This document shows positions 1 through 5,880 of a DNA stretch of 10,041 bases, in pieces. The notes beneath the pieces are model-generated. The model ran no database searches, was not told where the DNA came from, and was given only the letters and a program-made list of their open reading frames with translations. Position 1 is the stretch's first letter. Every line of letters begins with the position of its first letter. The position numbers were made by a program, and so were the translations under genes. The DNA comes from Anaerolineaceae bacterium UBA5365 (lineage in GTDB: Bacteria; Chloroflexota; Anaerolineae; Anaerolineales; Anaerolineaceae): contig DHPL01000014.1 in the NCBI GenBank assembly GCA_002407905.1, forward strand, positions 16,482 through 26,522, read 5' to 3'.

Positions 1-35
1 CCAGATTTCTCACGAAGAACAGACGACCCCGCTTT

Positions 36-63
36 GTGCGTTCAATACCGGAACGCACCCTAC
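36..63 (-). repeat. Solo REP element upstream of the lipoprotein gene
   Basis: Arms GTGCGTTC (36-43) and GAACGCAC (51-58) form an 8 bp stem around a 7 nt loop, followed by CTAC at 60-63. Read on the minus strand this is GTAG followed by a hairpin, the standard REP layout recognised by RAYT transposases. The loop contains ACCG, which this copy shares with the copy at 1208-1236 and not with the array at 1858-2392 (AGCG or GGCG). Its GTAG end points toward the lipoprotein gene. Confidence 0.85.
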
Positions 64-138
64 AATTATCTTGGATATGTATTGGGGGCGAATAAGTCAC
101 GAGCGCATGCCCTGTGATAAACTAAAAAATAGATGCAA

Positions 139-155
139 TTAACCATCACGGTTAA
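139..155. promoter_or_regulatory. Small dyad in the lipoprotein gene leader, possible operator
   Basis: TTAACC (139-144) and GGTTAA (150-155) form a perfect 6 bp inverted repeat with a 5 nt spacer, 25 nt upstream of the start codon of the lipoprotein gene. It is AT-rich and short, so it is more plausible as a protein-binding site than as an RNA hairpin. I see no convincing -35/-10 pair around it. The remaining leader (64-138) shows nothing recognisable. Confidence 0.3.
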
Positions 156-180
156 ATAGTGATCTTAATAGGGGGATTAA

Positions 181-1206
181 ATGAAAAAGGTCTTTTTGCT
201 TACCGCAGTTTTTCTTATCATTTCTTTATTAATCAGCGGATGCTCTTCAGGAAGTTCCCTCCCAACTGCCGCGCTGGCAGAGGTAAAGGAATCAACGGCC
301 ACACCTGAAATCTCGATAGCTCTGCCAACAGCAACGGAAACTGTTGAGGAGCCACCCACGCCGGATCTCCCGGAGCCCACCGCAACGCCAACCGAAGCTC
401 CCCCTGCAGGTCCGATCGTTTTTGAGGACGCCACTTTTCGTTTGCTCATGGAGAGAACCTTCAGCAAGACAGAATTTTTCCCGGAAGATTTTGAAAACCT
501 GACGGATCTATTGATCGGTGCCGATGAAGTGGTGATATTGGATGCGGATTATGAGTCCTACCAGTTCTTCTATCATCCCCGGTTTAACCAGGATTTCACC
601 TTCTCGATTGATGGCAGGACCTTTGAGAACGCTGTGGGGACGATCAGGACGCTGGCGGACTTGAAATACTTTAAGAGCCTGGAAAGATTGGAACTTATTT
701 ATCATACCGATGCGGATCTGGACACTTTGCCCGCCCTGCCGAACCTGAACAACTTAACGATTGTTATTGGCAAGGCAGGCAACCTGGAATTTCTCAATCA
801 GCTTGAAGGTCTTCAACGCCTGGACTTATACCTGCTTATGGAACCCGGTACGAAGCCTGATACGGAGCCCATCCGGGCATTAAAGCAGTTGAAAAGCCTG
901 GGCCTGATGTACATACCCATTACAGACCTTGGTTTCCTGGAAGATAAAAGGGATTTGACTCAGCTGGCCATCGTGGATGCCCCCGTGGAAGATTTTAGGG
1001 CGGTGGCCTCATTAACCAACTTACAGAACGTGTTCATTGAAACGACGAAGCTAAAAGACGTGGCACCATTTATGGGATTGGAGAATCTAAAATCCCTGAT
1101 CCTGGACCTTAACGAAATTGATGCCGAAGGTATTCGGCTGCTGCAGGAGCTGCAAGAAGGCTACGCCTTGGAGGGCAAAGAACTTTACATTGATCTGCTC
1201 GATTAG
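181..1206 (+). CDS. Leucine-rich-repeat lipoprotein of unknown function
   Basis: A 341-residue predicted lipoprotein. Residues 1-20 are a signal peptide (two lysines, then a hydrophobic core) ending in the lipobox LISGC, so Cys21 should be lipidated and the protein anchored to the outside of the membrane. Residues 22-78 are a Thr/Pro/Ala-rich flexible linker. From about residue 155 to 325 there are leucine-rich stretches spaced by about 22-25 residues (for example around 160-172, 185-195, 208-217, 236-250, 279-287 and 302-310), resembling irregular internalin-type LRRs and suggesting a binding role; no enzyme motif is visible. Residues 80-150 match nothing I recognise. The start is supported by a strong AGGGGG ribosome binding site at 170-175, 5 nt before the ATG. 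The gene is more AT-rich than rny or the transport genes and is bracketed by inverted REP elements, so it may have been acquired. The partner or ligand is unknown. Confidence 0.85.
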   Translation: MKKVFLLTAVFLIISLLISGCSSGSSLPTAALAEVKESTATPEISIALPTATETVEEPPTPDLPEPTATPTEAPPAGPIVFEDATFRLLMERTFSKTEFFPEDFENLTDLLIGADEVVILDADYESYQFFYHPRFNQDFTFSIDGRTFENAVGTIRTLADLKYFKSLERLELIYHTDADLDTLPALPNLNNLTIVIGKAGNLEFLNQLEGLQRLDLYLLMEPGTKPDTEPIRALKQLKSLGLMYIPITDLGFLEDKRDLTQLAIVDAPVEDFRAVASLTNLQNVFIETTKLKDVAPFMGLENLKSLILDLNEIDAEGIRLLQELQEGYALEGKELYIDLLD

Positions 1207-1207
1207 G

Positions 1208-1236
1208 GTAGGGTGCGTTCCGGTTTCGAACGCACC
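1208..1236 (+). repeat. Solo REP element directly after the lipoprotein stop codon
   Basis: GTAG at 1208-1211 is followed directly by the arms GGTGCGTTC (1212-1220) and GAACGCACC (1228-1236), a perfect 9 bp stem with a 7 nt loop. It lies in opposite orientation to the copy at 36-63 and to the array at 1858-2392. Only one base separates the TAG stop of the lipoprotein gene from the GTAG. In the transcript it would form a stable hairpin at the 3' end of the lipoprotein message, though there is no T-run after it. It also sits 46 nt upstream of the RAYT gene, a usual position for a RAYT-associated REP. Confidence 0.88.
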
Positions 1237-1282
1237 AAGATAGCTGCGAACCTCTTCATGAAAATCTGGATAAAATCAAGGC

Positions 1283-1831
1283 ATGCCGGAATACCGTCGT
1301 TGGCGTATCCCTGGGAGCAAGGTCTTCCTCACCATCGTGACTTACCAACGCATGCCGATTTTCAAAGACGCACAAAACGCAACGAGGTTGATGGATTGCT
1401 GTGAACATGTCCTTCAAAATCATTCCGCCGCCCTCGTTGCCTATGTCATCCTCCCTGATCACATCCATTTGGTCCTCCAGACAGCGATGGAAAACTCGGA
1501 TTACTCGGTTATCGTCAAAGAGGTCAAACGCCGTTTCACAAAATCCTTTGAATCTTCCGTGCCGGTCAATCGGTCCAGAGCGATGCGGAAAGAGCGCGGG
1601 GTTTGGCAACGACGGTTTTGGGAACACACCATCCGGGACGAGGATGAGTTGGGGACCTTGATCGATTACATCCATTCAAATCCGGTCAGGCATGGTTACG
1701 TAAGTCTGGCAAAGGAATGGCCTTATAGCAGCTTTCAAGCGTATGCAGACGATGGTTATTATGAGGATTCAGATTGGGTTGGTTTTGTACCGGATGATTC
1801 GGATGAGCTCCTAAAATTAGTTGGCGAGTGA
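1283..1831 (+). CDS. rayT: REP-associated tyrosine transposase (RAYT, Y1 HUH family)
   Basis: A 182-residue single-domain protein of the IS200-like Y1 transposase superfamily, RAYT branch. These enzymes bind and nick single-stranded REP hairpins carrying a 5' GTAG. The N-terminus MPEYRRW is the typical RAYT start, and an in-frame stop lies just upstream at 1271-1273, which fixes the start. The HUH motif is in LPDHIHLVL (His60 and His62). WQRRFWEHTIRDE (108-120) and DYIHSNPVRHGYV (128-140) are RAYT hallmarks. Tyr129 aligns, from memory, with catalytic Tyr115 of the E. coli protein (YafM), and the WPYSSF block (146-151) is intact. Length is usual for the family and no frameshift is seen, so it looks functional. 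No good Shine-Dalgarno is visible. It has REPs on both sides (1208-1236 and the array from 1858). Unlike insertion sequences, RAYTs are single-copy, vertically kept genes that mobilise or maintain REPs; that role is family knowledge, not shown here. Confidence 0.93.
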   Translation: MPEYRRWRIPGSKVFLTIVTYQRMPIFKDAQNATRLMDCCEHVLQNHSAALVAYVILPDHIHLVLQTAMENSDYSVIVKEVKRRFTKSFESSVPVNRSRAMRKERGVWQRRFWEHTIRDEDELGTLIDYIHSNPVRHGYVSLAKEWPYSSFQAYADDGYYEDSDWVGFVPDDSDELLKLVGE

Positions 1832-1857
1832 AAAGGGTGGGTGGATTTGCCCTGGTT

Positions 1858-2392
1858 GTGCGTTCAAAAGCGGAACGCACCCTACGGATCTGCGGTCAAA
1901 ACCAGAAAGCCCGAATACGTTAATTTACCAAAATGGTGCGTTCAAAAGCGGAACGCACCCTACGGATCTGTGGTTAGAGGCGGAATGTACGCCATGTGCG
2001 GATTTGTCATAATGGTGCGTTCAAAGGCGGAACGCACCCTACGGGATCTGTAGTCAAGACCGGAAGGCTCAAATACGTTAATTTATCAAAAAGGTGCGTT
2101 CAAAAGCGGAACGCACCCTACGGATCTGCGGTCAAAACCGGAACGCCCAAATACGGTAATTTATCATAATGGTGCGTTCAAAAGCGGAACGCACCCTACG
2201 GATCTGTGGTCAGAGGCGGAATATATGCCATGTGCGGATTTGTCATAATGGTGCGTTCAAAGGCGGAACGCACCCTACGGGATCTGTGGCCAAAGACGGA
2301 ACGTACGCCAAGCGCTTATTTAACTAAAAGGTGCGTTCAAAAAACAGAACGCACCCTACGGGATTGGCGGTCAGAGGCGGAACGCACCCTAC
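1858..2392 (-). repeat. Tandem REP array (seven full copies plus a terminal half copy)
   Basis: Full copies lie at 1858-1885, 1935-1963, 2014-2042, 2093-2121, 2171-2199, 2250-2278 and 2330-2359. Each has GGTGCGTTC, a 7-8 nt loop and GAACGCACC followed by CTAC (GTAG on the minus strand); the first has an 8 bp stem. A half copy (2374-2392) keeps only the right arm and CTAC. Arm starts are spaced 78, 79, 79, 78, 79 and 80 bp. The hairpins are almost invariant, with loops AAAAGCG (copies 1, 2, 4, 5), AAAGGCG (3, 6) and AAAAAACA (7), while the roughly 50 bp spacers have drifted but are clearly related. The array fills the space between the convergent ends of the RAYT and rny genes. It could serve as RAYT substrate and as bidirectional 3'-end hairpins for both transcripts. 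All copies point the same way, opposite to the copy at 1208-1236. Confidence 0.92.
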
Positions 2393-2394
2393 AG

Positions 2395-3951
2395 TTATTT
2401 GGCGTAAGTGGTCGCGCGGGTCTCGCGGATGACCGTCACGCGGATCTGACCCGGATACTGCATGGTCTCTTCGATCTCGGTGGCGATGTCTTTGGCGATC
2501 TCGTGCGCAGCCATATCATCGATCTCTTCGGGCTTGACGATGATGCGCACCTCGCGGCCAGCCTGGATGGCGTAGCTTTGCTCCACGCCTTTATGGGCGT
2601 TGGCAATGCCTTCAAGGGCCTTCAGGCGCTTGATGTACTGCTCCAGGTCCTCGCGGCGGGCACCCGGACGGGCACCGCTGATGGCATCGGCGGCTTCGGC
2701 GATCACAGCCTCGACGCTTTGCTGGTCCACCTCGTGGTGGTGGGAGGCGATCACGTTCACCACCGCCGGCGATACGCCATGGCGTTTGGCAAACTCTGCG
2801 CCGATCAAGGCGTGCGTCCCTTCGGTGTTGTGGTCCATCGCCTTGCCCAGGTCGTGCAAAAAGGCGCCGCCCTTGGCAATTTCCACGTTCGCGCCTAGTT
2901 CCGCGGCGATGACGCTGGCGATCTTGCTGGTCTCAACGGCATGCGCCAGCTGATTCTGGCCATAGGAGGTACGGAATTTCAGCCGCCCCATCTTTTTCAG
3001 GATCTCGGGGTGCAAACCGTGCACACCGGCCTCGTAAGCGGCATCGCTGCCGGCCTTGGCAATATCCTGGTCCATTTGCTGGCGTTCTTCTTCCAGCAGT
3101 TTCTCGATGTATGCCGGATGGATGCGCCCGTCTACCACCAGGCGGCTCAAGGCGCGCCGGGCGATCTCGCGCCGGACGGAATCGAAGCAGGAGATGGTGA
3201 CGGCTTCGGGAGTATCGTCCACAATCACGTCCACGCCGGCGGCTTGTTCAAAACTGCGGATGTTACGGCCGTTGCGGCCAACAATGCGGCCTTTCATCTC
3301 CTCGTTGGGCAGGTTGACCAGCGAGGTAGTCACCTCGGCAACCTTGTCCGAGGCCACCCGCTGGATCGCGTCCGCGATCAGGCCGCGGGCTTTTTCTTCA
3401 CCGGTTTCGCGGGCTTCGTTTTCGATTTGGCGGATGATGCGCGCCATGTCGTTGCGCGATTCTTTCTCCACTTCTTCCATGAGAATGCCGCGGGCTTCAT
3501 CGCGGCTCATCTCGGATACGCGCTGCAGTTCCGCCATGCGCTGCCCATAAAGGGCATCGATTTCGTTGGCGCGTTTGTCCACGCTGCTTTGGCGTTTGTT
3601 CAGGGCTGCTTCACGCTGCTGGAATTGATCGAAACGGTGGTCCAGGTCTTCGCGGCGTTTGACCAGGCGGTCGTCTTCGCGGCTCAGTTCGTTGCGTTTC
3701 TTTTGCAGGTCGCCTTCGGCTTCCCGCGCGATCTTCAGGGCGGCGTCCTTGGCTTCCAGCTGTACTTTCTGGGCTTCCTCCTTGGCCCGCTCGATGATAT
3801 CGCCAGCGGTGTTTTGGGTCTTGAGGTCCTGGTTTTTGCGGATGAGCATGTAGATCAGAAAACCGATCGCCACGCCCAATACGAGGGCCAGGGCGGGCCA
3901 AAGCAAGTTGGGGCCAGCCGCGCGTCCCTGTAAAAAAATATGGGTATTCAT
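2395..3951 (-). CDS. rny: Ribonuclease Y
   Basis: A 518-residue membrane-anchored endoribonuclease that starts mRNA decay in many bacteria. One N-terminal membrane segment (about residues 16-36) is followed by a long charged coiled coil (about 40-205) and a KH RNA-binding domain with GRIVGRNGRNIRSFE at 221-235. The usual motif, from memory, is GREGRN, so the third position is N here. Next comes an HD domain containing His337, the His366-Asp367 pair in FLHDLGKAMDH and the His404-406 cluster in ASHHHE, expected to hold the metal ions. A conserved C-terminal region follows (about 455-518). Length and domain order are standard for the family. The ATG at 3949-3951 lies 18 nt after the recX stop, and GGAG in that gap serves as ribosome binding site, so the two genes are probably co-transcribed. 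The TAA stop is followed after two bases by a REP half copy. Confidence 0.97.
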   Translation of the reverse strand: MNTHIFLQGRAAGPNLLWPALALVLGVAIGFLIYMLIRKNQDLKTQNTAGDIIERAKEEAQKVQLEAKDAALKIAREAEGDLQKKRNELSREDDRLVKRREDLDHRFDQFQQREAALNKRQSSVDKRANEIDALYGQRMAELQRVSEMSRDEARGILMEEVEKESRNDMARIIRQIENEARETGEEKARGLIADAIQRVASDKVAEVTTSLVNLPNEEMKGRIVGRNGRNIRSFEQAAGVDVIVDDTPEAVTISCFDSVRREIARRALSRLVVDGRIHPAYIEKLLEEERQQMDQDIAKAGSDAAYEAGVHGLHPEILKKMGRLKFRTSYGQNQLAHAVETSKIASVIAAELGANVEIAKGGAFLHDLGKAMDHNTEGTHALIGAEFAKRHGVSPAVVNVIASHHHEVDQQSVEAVIAEAADAISGARPGARREDLEQYIKRLKALEGIANAHKGVEQSYAIQAGREVRIIVKPEEIDDMAAHEIAKDIATEIEETMQYPGQIRVTVIRETRATTYAK

Positions 3952-3969
3952 GGTGTCAAAAGCTCCATT

Positions 3970-4623
3970 TCAAAGTGTATCCGTGTTCGAATCTGGCGCG
4001 AGTTGGCTCCAGAGATCCGGCAGAGTTTCCCGAACCTCGGCGTAAGCAAAACCGCGGCGCAAAAGCGCTGCCGCCAGCTTGCGCTGGAACTCCTCGCGGG
4101 GCAAGCCACGGTATCGCTTGCCCAGTTTTAGGCCGGCCTGCAGCAGGCTGGCGCTGTCATCGGGCAGGCTCTGTTCCAGGGCTGCCTCGATGGTCGCGTT
4201 TTCCAGGCCTTTGCGCATGAGTTCAACGCGCAATGCCCGTTTGCTGCGGGGCCGAAATGTATTGCGGTTCTCGATCCATTCCCGCGCAAAGCGCAGGTCA
4301 TCGAGGTAACCTTGTTCTTTTAAACGTTCCAACACCTGGCCGCTAAGGGCGGGTGTGTAACCTTTTTGCTGCAAAAACTGTTCCACCTCGTGCTGGCTGC
4401 GTGCCCGGTACGAAAGCAGGTTTAAGGCGCGCGCATGAGCCGCTTCGAGCTCGTCGCTGGCTTGCAGTTTCTGTACGGCGTCTGCGCTGAGTTCCTGGCC
4501 TAGCTGCAGCCAGGCCGCCGTAAGGCGGTCCAGTGAGAAAGCGTAAGCCCCATCCAAATGGATGTTCACGCGGGAGCGTTGGCGCTTTTGCGCTTCAATA
4601 GCCGTTATTTTGCCTTGCATCAT
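3970..4623 (-). CDS. recX: Regulatory protein RecX
   Basis: A RecX-family protein, which binds RecA filaments and modulates recombination and the SOS response. From the ATG at 4621-4623 it has about 217 residues. It is built of the helical three-helix repeats typical of RecX: SDELEAAHARALNLLSYRAR followed by SQHEVEQFLQQKG, LERLKEQGYLDDLRFAREWIE, then RSKRALRVELMRKGL, and a basic C-terminal half ending near LAAALLRRGFAYAEV. The reading frame stays open to a TTG at 4657-4659, but that would place a terminator hairpin inside the coding sequence, so I prefer ATG 4623 (or the adjacent ATG at 4620). Neither start has a Shine-Dalgarno sequence; the 5' flank is the T-run of the hairpin. It is followed by rny after 18 nt. 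No recA is seen in the window. Confidence 0.93.
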   Translation of the reverse strand: MMQGKITAIEAQKRQRSRVNIHLDGAYAFSLDRLTAAWLQLGQELSADAVQKLQASDELEAAHARALNLLSYRARSQHEVEQFLQQKGYTPALSGQVLERLKEQGYLDDLRFAREWIENRNTFRPRSKRALRVELMRKGLENATIEAALEQSLPDDSASLLQAGLKLGKRYRGLPREEFQRKLAAALLRRGFAYAEVRETLPDLWSQLAPDSNTDTL

Positions 4624-4627
4624 TATC

Positions 4628-4653
4628 AAAAAAGCCACGCCTGGGGCGTGGCT
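4628..4653 (-). terminator. Rho-independent terminator just before recX
   Basis: On the minus strand AGCCACGCC, a 3 nt loop and GGCGTGGCT form a perfect 9 bp GC-rich stem (4633-4653), followed by a run of T ending at 4628. This is a textbook intrinsic terminator. It ends only 4 nt before the recX ATG at 4623. No protein gene lies upstream on this strand, so it must either end a small RNA or act as an attenuator in the recX leader. Confidence 0.85.
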
Positions 4654-4881
4654 GCTCAATTAATGATGAGGGTACAGTGTATGGTTATGGCTGCGTAACA
4701 GCAGTGCCGCTATGCGATCAAGCCCAAGATACGGTGCTGAGCAGGCGCTTCTGCCTGGTCAGTCGGCCATGAGGGCAATAAAATTCTTCCAAAACCCCAC
4801 GCTGAAACCCAGCGTCATTCCATTTACGTTGCCATGCCCAAGGCATTAACTGCCTCCAAGATGCATGAATTCTTTAATTCT
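4628..4881 (-). ncRNA. Candidate structured small RNA or recX leader RNA (about 250 nt)
   Basis: The stretch between a consensus-like minus-strand promoter (4888-4916) and a strong terminator has no open reading frame of note but is rich in hairpins. Plus-strand positions are: 4841-4855 (AGGCA/TGCCT, 5 nt loop); 4799-4815 (ACGCTG/CAGCGT, 5 nt loop); 4737-4762 (CTGA and CAGGC pairing with GCCTG and TCAG around one internal mismatch, 6 nt loop); 4690-4702 (GCTG/CAGC); and the terminator 4633-4653. A short AT-rich dyad, GAATT-CTTT-AATTC, is at 4867-4880, right at the expected transcript start. I could not match it to 6S, tmRNA, SRP, RNase P RNA, T-box, cobalamin, TPP or c-di-GMP elements. It may be an autonomous RNA or a cis-acting recX leader; the sequence alone does not decide. 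Confidence 0.6.
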
Positions 4882-4887
4882 TAAAAA

Positions 4888-4916
4888 ATTATACACGAAA
4901 CGGGGGCTCTGCCCAA
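4888..4916 (-). promoter_or_regulatory. Sigma-70-like promoter for the candidate RNA/recX leader
   Basis: On the minus strand a perfect -10 box TATAAT (4888-4893) is preceded by TTGGGC (4911-4916) at an exact 17 bp spacing. The -35 box matches TTGACA only in its first three bases, and the -10 is consensus. Expected transcription start is around 4881. The -35 lies in a small palindrome GCCC-AA-GGGC (4911-4920). The plus-strand leader of the RpiR gene begins on the other side, so this is a divergent control region. Confidence 0.65.
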
Positions 4917-5030
4917 GGGCAAAGCTGCATAATTCGCTTGTGGGCTTCCGGATTCCTCCAATTATAGGCCTGATCCATACAGACGTGTAGGCCAAGATCT
5001 CCTTCTATTGTATGATTATAGGCAGGGCCG

Positions 5031-5789
5031 ATGATGAACACAAAACTGAACCTGGATAAGGATATGGGCTATTACCTCCTGCTCAACAACCTGAACGATC
5101 AGGAGGCAGCGGTAATCAAATCCATCATCCGCAATATCGAAGCCGGAGCCGGCAGGGTGAGCATCACCCAATTGGCGGCAGAACATTTTGTGTCCGCGGC
5201 CTTCATCATCAAACTCAGCAAAAAACTTGGTTTCAGCGGATACACGGAGCTGTATTACCAGCTGCAAAAACGGCGCGAAGAAGATATTGAAACGCAGCAG
5301 TTCGCCATCCCATACGATGAAGCCAGCTATCACAAACTGGCAGAAATTCTGGAGGCCAACCGGCGCAAGAACGCCTTTGTGGTGGGGGAGGGCTTTGGCA
5401 GCGTTGTGGCAGATTACATCACCCAGAGGATGGCCATCTGCGGCTTTATGATGTACAGCAGTGTCCATTTTTACGATTACGTCATCTTCCGGGAACAGAA
5501 CCGCCAACATGGCCTGAGCTCCAACATCGAGCCATCCTTCATCATTGCCATATCGCAAAGCGGCGAAACCTCCAGCGTGCTGGAAAACGTGAAACGCGCC
5601 AAGCAGCACAAGTTCAAGGTGATTGCCTTTACCCGGGTGGCCGAGAGCAGGCTGGCGCACGAATCGGACCTGGTTTTTCTGATCGACCCTGTAAAACAGG
5701 TGCTGGTAGGCCAACTGCCCAACGCCTTTTTTGGCAAAACCATCCTGCTCTTTGAGCAATTGTTAAGCCGGGTGCTCTACAAAAACTAA
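5031..5789 (+). CDS. RpiR/MurR-family transcriptional regulator (HTH + SIS)
   Basis: A 252-residue regulator. The N-terminal helix-turn-helix (about 42-78, VSITQLAAEHFVSAAFIIKL followed by a second helix to GFSGYTEL) is the RpiR-type DNA-binding domain. The C-terminal SIS domain (about 103-240) binds phosphosugars; its SQSGET loop (175-180) and the preceding AFVVGEGFGSVVADYI strand-helix are clear. RpiR proteins sense sugar phosphates or related phospho-compounds and control the adjacent catabolic genes. It is a little shorter than the usual 280 or so residues, mainly at the N-terminus. Two adjacent ATGs (5031 and 5034) are possible; a GGCAGGG sequence at 5021-5027 precedes both. It stands 91 bp upstream of, and co-directional with, the HAD-binding protein-hydrolase operon, which it likely controls through the dyad at 5851-5873. 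Its ligand cannot be read from the sequence. Confidence 0.92.
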   Translation: MMNTKLNLDKDMGYYLLLNNLNDQEAAVIKSIIRNIEAGAGRVSITQLAAEHFVSAAFIIKLSKKLGFSGYTELYYQLQKRREEDIETQQFAIPYDEASYHKLAEILEANRRKNAFVVGEGFGSVVADYITQRMAICGFMMYSSVHFYDYVIFREQNRQHGLSSNIEPSFIIAISQSGETSSVLENVKRAKQHKFKVIAFTRVAESRLAHESDLVFLIDPVKQVLVGQLPNAFFGKTILLFEQLLSRVLYKN

Positions 5790-5850
5790 GCCATTACCAG
5801 TTTTAAACACAGCGAAAAAATTTTTTACCAAAACGTAAATTTCTTTTGAG

Positions 5851-5873
5851 CCAAGCCTGCTATACTGGCTTGG
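5851..5873 (+). promoter_or_regulatory. Operator-like dyad over the operon promoter -10
   Basis: CCAAGCC (5851-5857) and GGCTTGG (5867-5873) form a perfect 7 bp inverted repeat with a 9 bp spacer that contains TATACT (5861-5866), a good -10 box. No strong -35 is seen at 16-18 bp. The ATG of the HAD gene lies 8 nt beyond the dyad, so the transcript would be nearly leaderless. A regulator bound here would block RNA polymerase directly; the upstream RpiR protein is the obvious candidate, by inference from position. As RNA it would also be a weak hairpin, but most of it lies before the expected transcript start. Confidence 0.55.
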
Positions 5874-5880
5874 ACTTAAG

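Noticed and set aside
1271..1283. ATAAAAT just upstream of the RAYT start as a -10 box for a leaderless transcript
   Set aside because: No matching -35 at a usual distance; AT-rich words like this are common in this part of the window.
1858..2392. CRISPR array, because of regular repeats with spacers
   Set aside because: The spacers are related to one another, about 50 bp long and partly decayed repeats themselves. The repeat is a GTAG hairpin typical of REPs, and the nearby gene is a RAYT, not a cas gene.
1858..2392. Integron attC array
   Set aside because: No GTTRRRY/RYYYAAC core sites, no cassette-like reading frames between repeats and no integrase in the window.
1841..2898. Open reading frames running through the REP array and into rny (1841-2053, 2206-2898)
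   Set aside because: They translate repeat units and the antisense strand of rny; the peptide repeats only mirror the DNA repeats.
2941..3933. 330-codon plus-strand reading frame
   Set aside because: Lies wholly antisense to rny, whose domains are unmistakable; antisense frames stay open in GC-rich coding sequence.
4624..4659. TTG at 4657-4659 as recX start
   Set aside because: It would encode a terminator hairpin and T-run as protein and has no ribosome binding site; RecX homology starts after the double ATG.
4628..4881. Known RNA classes for the recX upstream RNA (6S, T-box, cobalamin riboswitch, SRP RNA)
   Set aside because: No long closing stem between the ends as in 6S, no T-box or B12-box consensus, and no SRP tetraloop motif that I could find.
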